Shown here: positions 12,675-25,031 of the stretch, piece after piece
Layout of the letters: every line of letters begins with the position of its first letter
Position numbering within the stretch: position 1 is the first letter of the stretch
DNA from: Rosellinia necatrix
Lineage: Eukaryota; Ascomycota; Sordariomycetes; Xylariales; Xylariaceae
Reading direction: 5' to 3'
Length of the DNA stretch: 64,000 nt
Assembly: GCA_021209875.1 (NCBI GenBank)
Contig: JAGYVD010000007.1
Location: 1,364,001 to 1,428,000 of the forward strand
The notes under the pieces: model-generated
What the model saw: only the letters and a program-made list of their open reading frames with translations
What the model was told of the DNA's origin: nothing
Database searches by the model: none
Translations under genes and position numbers: made by a program

Positions 12675-14135
12675 TCTGACAACTGCAACTGTCGAATTTG
12701 GCTAGAATTCGTGTGTCGCATGTTGCTAAATCTTGCAAACGCTGGATATGGGATCACATCTGGGAACCGGCGTTGGGTCACCTGTTTTTTTTTTTCACCA
12801 GCATTGCTGGATACATTAAGGCAGTCGCAAAAGTCAAAGGATACGCATAGCTTATTACTACGACTGATATGCTTTGCATTAGTACATCCTTGGTCCATGG
12901 ATAGTGCGCTGTCTGACGATATTCATGATACGAACGATCGGGCGAGGTTTCTCAGTTACTAAAACTCGAGGACTTGATTCCTAATCGATATACGGATCTC
13001 GATATGAAATTAACGGAGTAGGAAGGGATATAACTTCGGATATCTGGGTTCTGCTCAGTCGGTGTCATGGCCTGGTACACCGCGGATACCAAAACCCAGC
13101 TCATCAGGGAGCTGGCGCCATTTCGAGAACGTGCCTCTGTACATTATCACGGCTCGAGAAAGAGGGCTGGTGTTTATATAAAGGTTGACTTGAAGTGGCG
13201 TTTAAGGAACGGCGAAAACACGCTTTTAAGAGAGGACCTATTACGACCTACAGGGTGGTATAAAAGCGTCTTCTGGACAGCAGGGTCCACGCAGAATTTG
13301 TAGGTAGATCATGATTTTCCCGTCCAGTTCTCAATTGGACGCCGTGGTTCACCGATCACTGCAATCTTGGAGGCTGAAGACATGGGAAAGTCGGACGTCT
13401 ACGCTTTACGAAACACAATACGTATGAATGACGACACGATACATTAGGTAGTTTCCTTTGTTTACGAAGATAAATCATTAAACTAAACCACGGCACAGAT
13501 AGCCCGTGCCTCAAAATCCATTTGTAGTCTTCACAAAATTCTCTATCCCCAAGCTCTCACATGACCGACTTCAAGACTTTGTTAAGGAATAAGCAGCTAC
13601 TTGTTTAAACGCTTGTGACGCTAGCTCCTTAAGCTTTTTTTTTTTTTTTTTCGCGAGGTTAATTTCCTTAGTACCGGTCAAGCGTCCACAGCATAGTAGC
13701 TTTCACGATTGGCACGTAGTTTTGAAAAGACTCATAGACTCATTTTTGGATCATAGTCGACAATAGGCGCTTCTTCCCACCACACTGAATGGGGGATCAC
13801 TGAGCATCTCAACATTCGGGATTGTGCTAATATAGTCCCTACGTTCTTGTTGCTTCCGCATTACTTATCTGTCTTCTCGGGGGGTTTCCCCCCTTTAGGT
13901 ATTTTGTATGGTATCGCCTCGACCCATTCATCGTTCGCCGCCGTCATACGTATACAGAATATTTAAAAATAAAAAATAAAAATTTAGAAGCAAAAGAAAA
14001 GAAGATCGATCCTTCCCTGCTCCATCCTGTAACGCCTATCGAGTGGTATTCATACACCTCAATTCTCGGATCCCCTGGGTCGACCTCTATCATAAGATAT
14101 GGCATAACATTAAAAAGCCCGCCTTGGCAAGACCG
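12675..14135. other. Convergent intergenic region (wee1 / GCP3 3' ends)
   Basis: It should hold the 3' untranslated regions of both flanking genes. There are poly-T tracts (12785-12796, 13635-13651). A 78-codon open frame (13067-13303) has no recognisable feature and I do not call it. Nothing else is seen. Confidence 0.5.
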
Positions 14136-16832
14136 TTATTCGTGCTCTCTTTCCTTCCCTTTCTCCCTATCCGCGCCACCCGCCACCGCCTGGGCCGGGG
14201 CCGGGGTGCTCTTGAGCTTGCGGCGGACGGGCTGGTACACGTCGTTGAAGTTCATCGAGACGCCGAGGAAGCGGAGGTCGGCGTCGGGCTGGTAGGCTAG
14301 GTCGCCGAGGAGGATCTGCAGGCGCGTGCGGAAGCGGTCGCCGAGGTGCCGGAGGCGCTCCTGGAGCGCGGGAAACTCGCTGTGCGCGGCGCCGGGATCC
14401 TCGTCGAAGCTCGTGTCCACGCGCCGGAGGTCGGCCTCTTGCCGCCGCGTGAAGTCGGACACCGACCACGAGTACAGCCCATCGACGCAGTCGCGGTACG
14501 ATAACATGGTGCGCAGAAGCTCGCCGAGCTGGATCATGTAGCTGTTGTCGTCTTCTTCGTTCGCTGCCGTGGCCGAGCCGCCCGCGGACGATGTCACGAA
14601 GCGCCTTCTGCGGGCACCGAGGAGACCCTTATGCGTGATGGAATTAAGATAGTTTTTGTGAGCTTTGATAATGTCGTCGAGCGTGGCGTCATCGCGTTTG
14701 AGGCGGGCTTGGAGCTCTGTCCAGGAGCTCTCGATCACTTCGAATAGGATATAATATTGTAGCTGGCCGACAAAATGGACCATTTCCGCGAGAAAGCCCC
14801 GGGTCATCTTCCATGTCTCCTGGACAATTGCATGATCCGTCTGAAGGACACCTCTTGAGCCAGTAGTCACCTTCCTCCAGGTAGACGAAAGGGCAAACTC
14901 GACACGCTTGATACGCCACAGGAAATTAAACACTTTGAGATACTGACGATTACCCCAGTCAGATACGACGACATCAACTGGGGCATCGATCTTGTACTCG
15001 AGGGTGAAACAATCCCAGCCGATGTCGCCATGCGAGAGCTGGAGCATACGAGCGTCTAGACGGCGAAGAACTTCCGGAGAGTCATACTGAGCATTGGATC
15101 CGCGGATGGCGTGCTCAAGCTGTGCAGTTAGCGTATGTCGATACTGGGCGCCGGCAGGTCGGTCCAGGTTGGCTGCGAGGGACTCCATCAAGAGAGCAAT
15201 GAAGTCACCTTGGCCAAGTAGAATATAGCTCTTGAGCGCCTGGAGATGTTCGAAAAGATGAAACTTGTGCGTCATGAGATGCACTAAGCGACGCATGGTG
15301 ATTTTATAGGCATCATCGATCCAAGACTCAAGCGTAGCAGTGTCCCCGTAGCGTAGTTCCTTGGACGAAGCCTTGGAGTATGATTCGACCCATTGGGCGT
15401 CACTACAGCTGTGACGGATGAAATTCAGTGACTTCCCAATCAGATGGACCTTGTTCGCAAACTCCAGAGTGACGATGGAGGGGATCATGGTCTGTGACAT
15501 TTCGTACTTCTCATCCCAAACATTCGTGGACCCCGTCTTGGTCTTGGCACTAGCTTCTGTAGATTTTAGCTGTATGAAGAACTCCAAGTAAGGGTCGGAA
15601 AGCTCGCCATCGTAAATCCAATGACGGAGAATGTCGTAAAACGGTCGTGTCACAGGTGTCAATAAACGTTCCGCAAAGGCCCCAACAATCGGGTCGCCGT
15701 GCGACGTTGAAAATGAGTGGATGAGCGAGATGATTTGACCCCCTTTCTTCGCTTTGGATTCTTCAGCTATAAGGCTTAAAAGCCTTAGGCCCATCGTTGC
15801 CTCACGAGTCCAAACCACACAGCGCTTGAGAGTAACACCGGCCTTCCCGATGCCGTTTCGGGGCGCGGTTTCATCAATAGATCCTAGAGCCCGCCTTATT
15901 TGACCTTCCAAGGTTGCTACGAGGGTTAAGTAAGACCGTAGCTCATCGCTGATGGCGGCTCGGAGACTCTGGTCGAGTAGTCCCTTGGCGGGGGTCTTGA
16001 CGAAGTCTTGAAGGGATTTACATAGAAGCGATGGCTCGGCAAGTGTATGCAGCAGGCCAATTAAGGGAGGCGGAAGAGAGGAAGGCAACTTAAGGGAATA
16101 CTCGGGGCCAAATGGGAGCGTGGCAGAAGAGACACCCTGTAGAGTGTAGGGGAGATCCCTGAGTAGGGAGGGCTCAGGGGGTTGGATGCCCGAGTAGTTA
16201 TCTGCTAATAGTTGGGATTTGATGGCGACGTCTCGCTTGGGCGGCTCGGGCTCTTCATCGGCTTGCGCTTTGCCACGCTTCCATTCGGCGGGAGAGGGTG
16301 GGTGCTTGGCGCTGCCATAGGGAGAATCATCATCCGTGGATTTCAGTTCCTTTGGGTTTTTCAGAACGTCACGGAGGTCTGTCGGGCGGTAGGCGCCGGC
16401 TGTGGGATCCGGTGGCAGTCCATCCTCGGTATCGTGGTCCGAGGGACTGAGGGATCCGTACTCTTCTCTGTCTCGACGCCTCTGCCGTCGCGCCTCCTCT
16501 TGCTGGAACTCGGCGAGAGCAACAGGGTCGGGCGAGTTTGGATCGGGTGAGTCTGTCAGCTGGTGCAGCAGATAGAGCATCGCCCATTTCTGGTCTAGAA
16601 TAGGCAGGGCCAGTAGTTTTGAGTAAAGATTGGAAAAGCGCAAGGCCAGGTTTGGGTCGGAGTGTACCAGCCTACGACGGATGAGCTCCGAGGCATGGTT
16701 TTGGTCGGCCAAGGGAGGCGGATGAGGTCTAGGATAGAGAGATAAAAGGGTTAGCTTTCAGTTTCTCCCACATCTACTTGTCTGCTGTCTGCTGTCTCCT
16801 GTCTCCTGTCTGCTGTCTCCTGTCTCCTGTCT

Positions 16833-16880
<48 letters not shown>

Positions 16881-17129
16881 CACAATCTCCAGCGTCCAGG
16901 CCATGCCTCATTGCCTCCCCCGTCTACTTCCTACGGGTTGGGGGGTTTGTGGGTTGCGGGTTGTGCGCACTTGCCGTTCGAGCTGGTCCTTGACTTGCTG
17001 GAAGAGCAGGTCGTGCCTCTGCTGGTTCTCGTCTTCGGTGTTGTGAGGGTTATCGGGTATTATTTGCGAAATGAGGCGGTTGATACTGGTATCAACGCGC
17101 TTCGAGCGGTCGGGACCTGCTCGAGACAT
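14136..17129 (-). CDS. Gamma-tubulin complex component 3 (Spc98/Alp6/GCP3)
   Basis: Two exons, 17129-16975 and 16728-14136, give 915 residues. The body matches the GCP/Spc97-Spc98 family, especially GCP3: SLLRDLPYTLQGVSSATLPF, then the GRIP1 region (about 240-560) with TREATMGLRLLSLIAEESK and IVGAFAERLLTPVTRPFYDILRHWIYDGEL, then GRIP2 (about 580-880), ending in MNFNDVYQPVRRKL. The complex caps and nucleates microtubules at spindle pole bodies. The short first exon (MSRAGPDRSKRVDTSINRLI...) joins the second in phase only through a GC donor (GCAAGT at 16974); no GT donor with the needed phase precedes the stop of exon 1. ATG 17183 lies 18 codons upstream in frame and is a less likely start. The 3' end is much GC-richer than the rest. 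It is divergent from hfi1. Confidence 0.92.
16729..16974 (-). other. GC-AG intron of the GCP3 gene
   Basis: On the minus strand the donor reads CG|GCAAGT and the acceptor CCTAG, with GCTAAC as branch site 18-25 bases before the acceptor. It is 246 bases, far longer than the other introns here, and about 100 bases of it are a heptamer satellite. GC donors normally show a strong match to GCAAGT, as here. Confidence 0.75.
16781..16880. repeat. Heptamer minisatellite inside GCP3 intron
   Basis: Fourteen tandem 7-base units of two types, TCTCCTG and TCTGCTG (plus-strand sense), fill exactly 98 bases plus two. On the transcribed strand this is a polypurine-type ACAGGAG/ACAGCAG array. Confidence 0.95.
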
Positions 17130-18242
17130 TGTGTCATTTTGTCTATGAGAGGCCGATGAGAAAGACGGACGCTGGCTAGGCAAGGCGTTTTGGGTGCTTG
17201 CGGTACGGTCGGTATCCGTCTTTTCCCTCGTCGTGTGTTGGAAACGCGATCAAGCGCCGCGGTAACTAATGTGAGCAAATGTAGTTGGCTGATAGCTACC
17301 CAAGTAGGTACCTACATAAGTAGGTAGGCAGGTTAGTTATTGGACGAGCTCTCTGTTGAATTATTGAATGGGCAAAAGCACGACCTGGACTAACCTAACG
17401 TAACCTAAGTAACTAGTCACACAGCGGGGTTTGGCCTAAACCCCAAGTTGTTACCTACCTAGGTAAGTACTAACCTTGCAAGTTACGCATGTACTGGTAT
17501 GTACATGCCTACCTACTTACCCACTGTAGGTACCAATCTGGTAACGAGGTAGGCACTTGAGTAAGTACTTGGTAACTAGCACAGCGAACTGGGATGTTTC
17601 TTTGCTTTGCTGGGGCTGCTGCCACTTCTACACTAGTTACATTCGTACCTGATACCCGATGCTTCCTGCAGTTGTTGCTCTGAAACCCCTGTATCACGCC
17701 GAGAGCACAAGTACAGGAGACTTCAGCTGCAGCAGCCACTGCAAGGGTGCCAACGCGGTCCTGGTTAGGTCTCGGTAGGGCCATTAGGCGTGTGCTCAGC
17801 AGCTATTCGCGTTATTGTCGAACAATTATCTGATTTCTGCTGACGTTACAAACGACATCTACGCATTTCGTCACCTGGTCGCCAACCAACAAGCCGCTGC
17901 ATGCTTCATCAAATTGCAGCCACCCACAAAACGATTTCATCATTCTGCAACTGTAGTTCCGGTCGCATGCGCAAGGACTAGGAGATCCACGGGATTTCGT
18001 CCCTGATTTCCCGCGGCGCTGTGCCTGTGACTGCACGCGACATCTCCCGACGTCTTCGGACTGCCGCCTGTTTACTGATCTATGCGAAGTGCTTACACAC
18101 GCTGCCGCCGTGCCTGCCGCCGTGTCTGCCGCCGTGTCTACCACCTCCGTAATATCACCGAACCTCTGCTGTGAAGGCATATCCGCATCGCGACACTCTA
18201 CGCTCGTTCGGTTGGCTCGCCCCAACCACCCCCTATCCTGCC
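17130..18242. other. Divergent promoter region, GCP3 / hfi1
   Basis: About 1.1 kb between the two start codons. It holds several TAGGTA/TACCTA words (17300-17335, 17450-17535) and, close to hfi1, a run of GCCGCCGTGTCT-like repeats (18100-18140). No gene is supported. Confidence 0.55.
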
Positions 18243-19742
18243 ATGCCCGACATCGATCCGGCGGCCCTGAGCCGCCCGTCCATCAGCCTCACCCCGGTCC
18301 TCAAAACGATCACCGTCTCGACGCCGGCGACCCAGAAGATCACAAAGACGAGCCAGATTATTCCCGCCCGTATCGACCCGGAACCCATGTACACGAGCCT
18401 GAAGGCGGCCATTGGCATGGAACAATGGAACACATACAAGGATTCTATCCGCCAGTTCATGTTGGGTTTGTTCTTGCAGCCCTATTATCTTCCCGTCGTT
18501 ATTTAAGCTGATAGAAGCGTGTTCTAGGCCGCCTAAACCAGGTGGAATACTCGGAGCGCATCGATCCGATCCTTGCCTCCATTAATGGCGAGAAGTTACA
18601 CCTCCATAACCAGCTTTTGGCCGCGATATACGGGAACTTAACGAGAGAGATGCCTGACCAGGGCCTGGCGCCATGGGTCTCTGCGAACGACAAGCCCGCC
18701 GCCAATGTTGGCGCAAAGCCCGTGACTGGTGATGCCGCTGAGCGGAAATTGAAGGCCGAGGTCATGCAACTTCCTAGTCGCGACAGGAGGCGTATCAAGG
18801 ACCTGGCGCTTAATGATGTGTGCATACCATTCCTCTACTACTATGAGAAGTGCGCCGAGTATCGGTAAACTAACCTTCAGTAGTTCGACCCCCACGATGC
18901 TATGGCCGACATGTTCATGGACCACCATCGAGGCAGGGCCACGCGAGCCCCGGAGATACCCCAAAGTGCTACTGGCCTTAGCGACATGAGTAAGTCGATA
19001 CCGGCGGCCTTATCTAGAAGGGCCTTTGCTGAACATGTCAGACCTGGACCTAGAGATACGAAAGCGGTTCGCGCAACCCCTAGCCGTCGAATCCGGAGAA
19101 TTCCCGGATATTGCGAGTATCGAATCACGAATGTTGCCGATATCATACGCGGCTGGCCTCAGCGGCGGCCATGCTCCCGATGTCGCTCAGTTCATGACGG
19201 TTGCATCCGAGACGTATGTCAAGGAATTTCTTTCCACCGTCTTTAACAGGACGAGAAGCAACGGACCCGGTGATTCGGGGAGTGCCGGGTTCGGGGCTGG
19301 AATTGGCTGGGTACAAACCTACAAATACCGCCGACAATTGCGGAAGGAAGAAGCGTCACTCAAAAGCGGCGAATTATCCAGAGACAAAAGCGGCCTGCTG
19401 CCGATCGAGGCGAAAGCTGCGAGCGAGCGCCCACCACTGGGGATGGCGGACCTACGGCTCGCTATAGAAATCGGCGACTGTGGCATCAGCTCATTGCCGA
19501 CCGTCCGTCAGTCGGTTCTACATACATACAGAGATGGCGAACTGGACCACTACAGTAATTACACCTACGTGCCCGGATATACACATTCACGCATCGACGA
19601 AGAGGCCGCTCTCAACGGGACGAATGGCGTGGTATCGGAGCCGATGGATATTGACGAGGAAGAATCCAACTGGGCGGGCGCGACTCTGCAGGATATGCAG
19701 ACGCTCAACAATGTATTGGATGGGGTATTGGCCATCCCATAG
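18243..19742 (+). CDS. hfi1: SAGA complex subunit Hfi1/Ada1
   Basis: Four exons, 18243-18465, 18528-18864, 18937-18989 and 19042-19742, give 437 residues with consistent phases. The N-terminal third carries the SAGA-Tad1/Hfi1 signature: [18 protein letters not shown], then [16 protein letters not shown] and [17 protein letters not shown]. Downstream are the [11 protein letters not shown] segment and the conserved [19 protein letters not shown] motif at about residue 245, where the histone-fold-like part of Ada1 lies. Hfi1/Ada1 is a structural subunit of the SAGA histone acetyltransferase and pairs with Taf12. The small third exon (53 bases) is inferred from phase and splice sites and is the least certain part. 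Two internal ATGs (19026, 19032) lie in intron 3, not in the coding path. Confidence 0.88.
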
Positions 19743-20279
19743 GTGTGTAAGACCTTGTATGAGCATTGGTTCGGCGTAAAAGGGCGGATTGCATGGCATG
19801 ATTGGAAAGATCCAAGACAGGGTGCCTGGCGTTACGGTCAATTAGAGGGATTTTGTATCGAAGGAGCTTGCGCTTTGATATCGGCGATACCCCATTTATT
19901 TGTTGGATGCGGATGTCCGCTGCGGACAAATCTGCGTGGAGAGGTTATTCATCGAGGGGCGGTTGATTGTGCCGGCCGCCACCCACGCTTGGCAGAATGT
20001 GAAGGTCCTCTCCGAATTCAACTCGAGTCCGTTGACACTGCTGATGATCATTGCACCTGGATTCTAGCACCTGAGTTCTAGCGCTTTGGTGAGTAGATAT
20101 AACCCGAAATACAAATGGTTACAGGATGAGTATATTTCGGAATCCTTGACCATCTCTCATGCCTGCGAGCTAGATGAGCTGTGCCACTCTCAGAGCTCTG
20201 AGATCCGTTCATTCTTCATCTATTATCAACCTTTTAAATAGGAAGGGGGATTAAACCACAAAAATAAAAATAAAATAAA

Positions 20280-20340
20280 TGAAAAATAAAATCCAATTGT
20301 AATCAAATGAAAAAAAAAAAACGGGTTTATTTTATTTCAT
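20280..20340. repeat. AT-rich imperfect inverted repeat
   Basis: GAAAAATAAAATCC on the left is matched by GGGTTTATTTTATTTC on the right, flanking about 30 bases that include a poly-A run. It could fold as a hairpin near the end of the hfi1 transcript. Confidence 0.45.
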
Positions 20341-20551
20341 TCGAACTACTATTGAATCAAATGTTTCATATGTTCATTTCGAGGTGCAATGAAGAAGTCA
20401 GGGGCTCTCGCTAGCCTCCTAAGTTAAGACGTAGATAAGGTACCTGTGTAGGTGAAGCAGTTGCATCTCTAGGCCAGCCTATCAACGCACGACCCATGAC
20501 GTTGGCGTTGTGGTGTGGGGTTCCACACTTTTGGAGCTCGACGCGGCGGGA

Positions 20552-20557
20552 ACGCGT
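20552..20557. promoter_or_regulatory. ACGCGT (MCB-like) site upstream of mrc1
   Basis: ACGCGT lies 232 bases before the Mrc1 ATG, with a second near match (GCGCGT) just after it at 20563-20568. Replication and checkpoint genes are classic MBF targets in yeasts, so a role in G1/S expression is plausible but inferred. Confidence 0.45.
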
Positions 20558-20783
20558 GGTGAGCGCGTCTAATAAAGTGCCTTGATTAAGACACGGCCCC
20601 GCCTAACTACCGTCAACTACCGCCAGCCAATTCGCTTCTATGTCCTATCCCGACGACTCGTGTTCTGTGCATCCATACATACTATCATATCATGCTTTCT
20701 ACCATGCTCACCTGAAATCCTTAATTGTCCCCCTCTAGTCTCGAATCACCCATCCAGTCGCCTTTCTTACTCGCCTAATAAGT

Positions 20784-23700
20784 ATGGCGTCTACTCGCGC
20801 ATCATCGCCCGCCGGTGGCGCGTCCGCTCCCACATCACCACAATTAACCCCCCGAACCAAACTCAGGGCAATGCTAGCAGCCGTGGATGACGGATCCTCA
20901 GACGACGACAGTCCTGTTCCAATTGACGCAAAGTCGCTATTTGCCGCTATCGACAGGAAAAAGAGGGAGCCCAGCCCCAAACAGGCTTCTCAGGAGGAGA
21001 GCACAGACGAGCAAGACGATGAAGATACCGAAGTTATCCGACCCCGGGCTCGGATGGCTGCTCGAATGCATGCCACTTTCACAAAAGCCGACCAGGTCTC
21101 CAAGTCGCCATCAAGAAGTCCCAGAGATTCTCTAGGAGATAGGACACCACAGTCAACTTCAAGCCACAGAGAAACCACCCGGGGACCATCTCCCGTAGGG
21201 GAGGGAAAGGAAGTAGAAGGTGATGACGAGGATGATATAATAGTTCCGCTTCGGAGAAGATTGGCTATCCCCAACCGTCGATCTACTCCAGAAACCACTA
21301 CCCTAGTGGACAAACACTCATCACCACAAAACGCTGCGGCGGCAGCCATGGCGTCGGATGACGATGATGACGAAGTGCCTGTGGATTTAAGCAAGAATGC
21401 TCGGTTTAAAGCACTTGTTGAGAAGAAGAGAAAAGAACGGCTTGATAAAGAAGCTGAGGAAGAACGTGCTCGGCAGGCTGCCAAACAGATATCTCTGGAA
21501 TCCGACGCTGACGAAGACGATGTATCGGATATTTCAGATGACGAGGGTGGCCGTAAGCTCACGCAGGAGTTGTCACGCCCTACCCGTAAAGCGAGTAAGA
21601 AGGCGCTGGAAGAGATGAACCGTGAGACGCAACGACTAAGTCGTAGCCTCCAACTGGCCCATGAAGCGAAGACCAAAAAGAAGATCAGCAAAGATACTCT
21701 TTTCAAGCGATTCAATTTTCGAGTCGAGGGCAACACCTCGGAGGCTAAGGCTAAAAAACCAAATTCAAGTCGTCCCACAACACCAGGTTCAGTCCATCAA
21801 ACGGATGCTGAGCCGGAAGATGAGGGGACGCCGCCGAGCTCCCCTCCTACCGCTCCAAAAGCGATCATAGACCGGACAGCTATAGCCGTACCTATATGCG
21901 AAAATAATCTCTCAACGGCTGAAGATAAGAACGGGGGCCTTCTTACTCTAGAGGATGCTCTAACCCAGTCCAAGCGTCTCAGCACAAGCAAAGAACAGGA
22001 TACTGTTGACAAGAGAGCACTAGTCCCCGCATATGCAGACAAGCAGCTGATGGCAAAGAAACCATTCCGTCAAGTTCGCGTCAAGCTCCCCCCCGCGCAA
22101 GCCCATACCATCACTATGGACTCTGACGACGAGCTCGAAATCACCAATCCCGCGAAAAAGGACAAGCTCCAAGCTGTGTTTGCTCGCGTTCCCGAGAAGA
22201 AGGCACAAGAGTCTACCGGAATGAAGATCTTACGCAACCTTGCACATCTTTCTTCACCTCCTAAGGAGTCAGCAGGTGGCAGAAACGTGAAGCCATCTAT
22301 GACTTTTGGTGAACTTCATATGTCTCTGCAGCAGCGCGCTAAAGCCCAGGCGAAACTTGAGCGCGAACGTCGCCTCGAATTTCTCCGTTCTAAAGGTATC
22401 GTGGTGCAGTCTGCCGAAGAACGGGACCGGGAGCGTGAGCAGGTTGAAGATATTGTTGCTAGGGCCCGCCAAGAAATCGAGGCAGTCATGCTACGTGAGA
22501 GCGAGGAAGCAAAGCGGGTTCGCAAAGAGAAGAAGCAGAATGGCGAGGCGGATCCTCTTGCGTGGGACGATAGCGACGATGACAGCTTCCAGGACGATGA
22601 GGACGTGGAAGCCGGAGAACTCGAACTTTCCGGCTCGGAAGGGGGTGAACTAGGGGACGACGACGATGAAACTGTCACCGGCCTTGAAAATGAGGAGGAT
22701 GAGGAAGAAGATACTACTTCAAAGAATCCCATGTTTGCGGACGAGGCGCAAGAAGCGCAGTCAGAAGACGAAGAGGTATCAAAGCCCGCGTCCGACGATT
22801 TTTCAGACGAGGATATCGAAGCAATGAAGCGCCCCTTAACTCTACAATCACGTCGATCCAAGAAGCGCGTTCAAATCCTCTCGGATGACGAAGACATCGG
22901 TGACGTCGAGGCCACTCCTAAGCCAAAAAGGACCTTCCCAGAATCGCCTTCCGTGTCGGGTTCAGGATCTCCCAAACCGCCAACCTCGGTGTTGCGCTCG
23001 GCTACCAAAACATTCATCCCTGGGCTTCCTATTGCAGTTGCGGCCCCTGCTGGCTTAGGCCTGACCCAAATTTTTGCCGGCACGATGGACGACAGTCAAA
23101 CGGGACCTTTCAATAGCTCCCCCGCAGGATTCATGCCCAGCATCAGCCAGTTTCCCGACTCCCAGTTCTCTGCTACGGCTGGCCAATCCCAGGGCAACGA
23201 TCTGAGCCCCGATGACCAGCCCACCCAAACGGCAGGTTTACTATGGCGTGAAAGCCAAACTCAAAAATTACAACTGCATCACTCACAATCACAAGTTCAT
23301 GGCTTTGATAGTCTCGTTCGACCTGATGCAACACAGATGTCCGACTTCGTCGAACCCACCCAAGACGGTGGTTTCCAAGACTATACGCCTTTAAAACAAC
23401 GATTTGTCGACCCTCCGCCGTCGACCGAAGGAACCGTTCTCCTCACCGGCACGCAGGATGAGCTAACTATACAAGAATCGCCACTTGTAAGGAAGCGGGG
23501 GAAACTGCTAAGGAGAGCTGATCTCGATGGTCAGATACCACTTATACTATCTTCAGGGGTTCCTGGGAGCCCCCAACAATCATCCATCGACCAGATCAGG
23601 GGGCCGTCCGGGGAGGCAGTTGGGTCATCCGACGTATTTAAATTAATGGAGAAGGCAGCAAAACGAGAGAAGCGCTTGAGAAAGAAGTTTGATAGGAAGA

Positions 23701-25031
23701 AGAGCAAAGCGACAGAGATGATCGAGGAACAGGCAGAAGAATCAGAAGACGAATATGCTGGTCTTGGCGGCGCAGACGGGGAGGACTCAAGCGAAGAAGA
23801 CGAAGAGCTTGTCAAAGAGATGATCGACGATACCAAGGGTAATGATGGGGACGCAGCCAAGCTAGCAGGTTTATTTGCGTAAGTCACAGGTATTGCTTAC
23901 TATTATCGAAAGCGTTGAGTACTAATTTCCTACAGGGATCGGGAGCGCGCGGCAGATGCAGCTCAGGTCGACAAGCTCTTCCGAGACATCACAACGGGTA
24001 TGCTGCGCAAGCGACGTCGAGGCGGCGATGGCCACGACTTTGATCTTTCCGACTCGGACGATGGAGGCGAAGCACGCCGCCGGATGAAACGTCGGCAATT
24101 TGCCAAGATGCAAAAGGCTTTATTCGCAGATGAGCGTATCGGCAAAATAGCAGAAAATCCGCGGAACGCAGCTTTCCTGAAGAGTATCGGAGATATGCAT
24201 GATGATGAATGGGATTTTGGTGACAATTTTGCCGACACTACCTCTACAAGCGGTGACGATAGCCAATCCCAAAATCCCAGTCAGGCCGACCAGTCCGTAC
24301 CTGACAGCCAGCCTCCAACAACGGGCCGTAAACGCACTCGCACGGATGAGCACGCTCCCCGGGCTGGCCCTGACGAGCGCCGTGCTCGGGGCGCCAACCG
24401 GCCGACGTCAATCACGGAGGTTCGAAGGTCTCTTTCGACGCTGCTCGACGAGCCTAACGCATCAACTGGATCTATTATCCCTGCGACGGAAGTGGATTCC
24501 GATAGTGATGGGGAAGGAGAGAGGCCGTCGACAGCACGATCCAATAAGGAGAACCACAGCACTGGCCATCACTCCAGTAGTGCTGTCGTGGACAGAATTA
24601 CGCTGAAACGCAACTCGTCGTCCGTCTCCGCAAGCGGCACAAGCGCTGCCGCCAAACTTGCCTTCACGGCCCCCTCTACCACCGGCAGCGGCTTCAAGGT
24701 GCCGGCATTACTGCGCCGGGCTACAACAAACTCGACAAAATTGGTTTCCGGCTCCAACCCGACGGCGTCCACAACCACGGGCAGTTCCTCCAGCCTGGCC
24801 TCCACCAGCGGTAGCTCAGGCTCGTTGAACAAGGCGGCCGGCTTCGGGGAGGACGGCAAGCTGAAGAAGAACGCAGGGAAACGGTCCGGGATCAACTACT
24901 TCGCGCACGAGAACGAGCGCAGGGCTAAAGTAGCAGACGCGGAGAAGAGGCGCGAGGAAAAGAAGTGGAAGAGTGCGGAGGGGAGAAGCAAGGTCGTCGG
25001 CGGCCTGTTCGGGAGCGGATCATTTGAGTGA
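20784..25031 (+). CDS. mrc1: Mediator of replication checkpoint Mrc1 (Claspin-like)
   Basis: Exons 20784-23878 and 23936-25031 give 1396 residues. The protein is highly charged with many acidic runs. It has a cluster of SQ/TQ sites at about residues 760-890, the Mec1/ATR phosphorylation sites expected in Mrc1. The conserved Mrc1 region follows (about 900-1140): VRKRGKLLRRADL, KRLRKKFDRKKSKATEMIE with acidic repeats, LFRDITTGMLRKRRRGGDG and RRMKRRQFAKMQKALFADER. Mrc1 travels with the replisome, couples helicase and polymerase, and passes the stalled-fork signal to Rad53/Cds1. The 57-base intron cuts the conserved region and joins in phase (AGLFA|DRERAAD). An MCB-like site precedes the gene. 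Confidence 0.92.

Larger units (their letters stand above)
19743..20783. other. Intergenic region hfi1 / mrc1
   Basis: It holds the hfi1 3' region and the mrc1 promoter. A 112-codon open frame directly after the hfi1 stop (19743-20081) starts with a non-ATG codon and looks like chance. There is an AT-rich inverted repeat at 20280-20340 and an ACGCGT site at 20552. Confidence 0.5.

Noticed and set aside
13067..13303. 78-codon open frame between wee1 and GCP3
   Set aside because: ATG start but no family features; lies in the convergent 3' region.
16975..17183. Reading the GCP3 first exon through to its in-frame stop as a separate 91-residue protein
   Set aside because: The GC donor joins it in phase to the GCP3 body, whose own exon lacks a start codon.
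19743..20081. 112-codon open frame right after hfi1
   Set aside because: Starts with a non-ATG codon, no domain, and sits where the hfi1 3' untranslated region should be.
20990..21778. 262-codon open frame antisense to mrc1
   Set aside because: It is Ser-rich only because the sense strand encodes acidic and Glu/Asp-rich protein; no domain, and the sense gene is clear.
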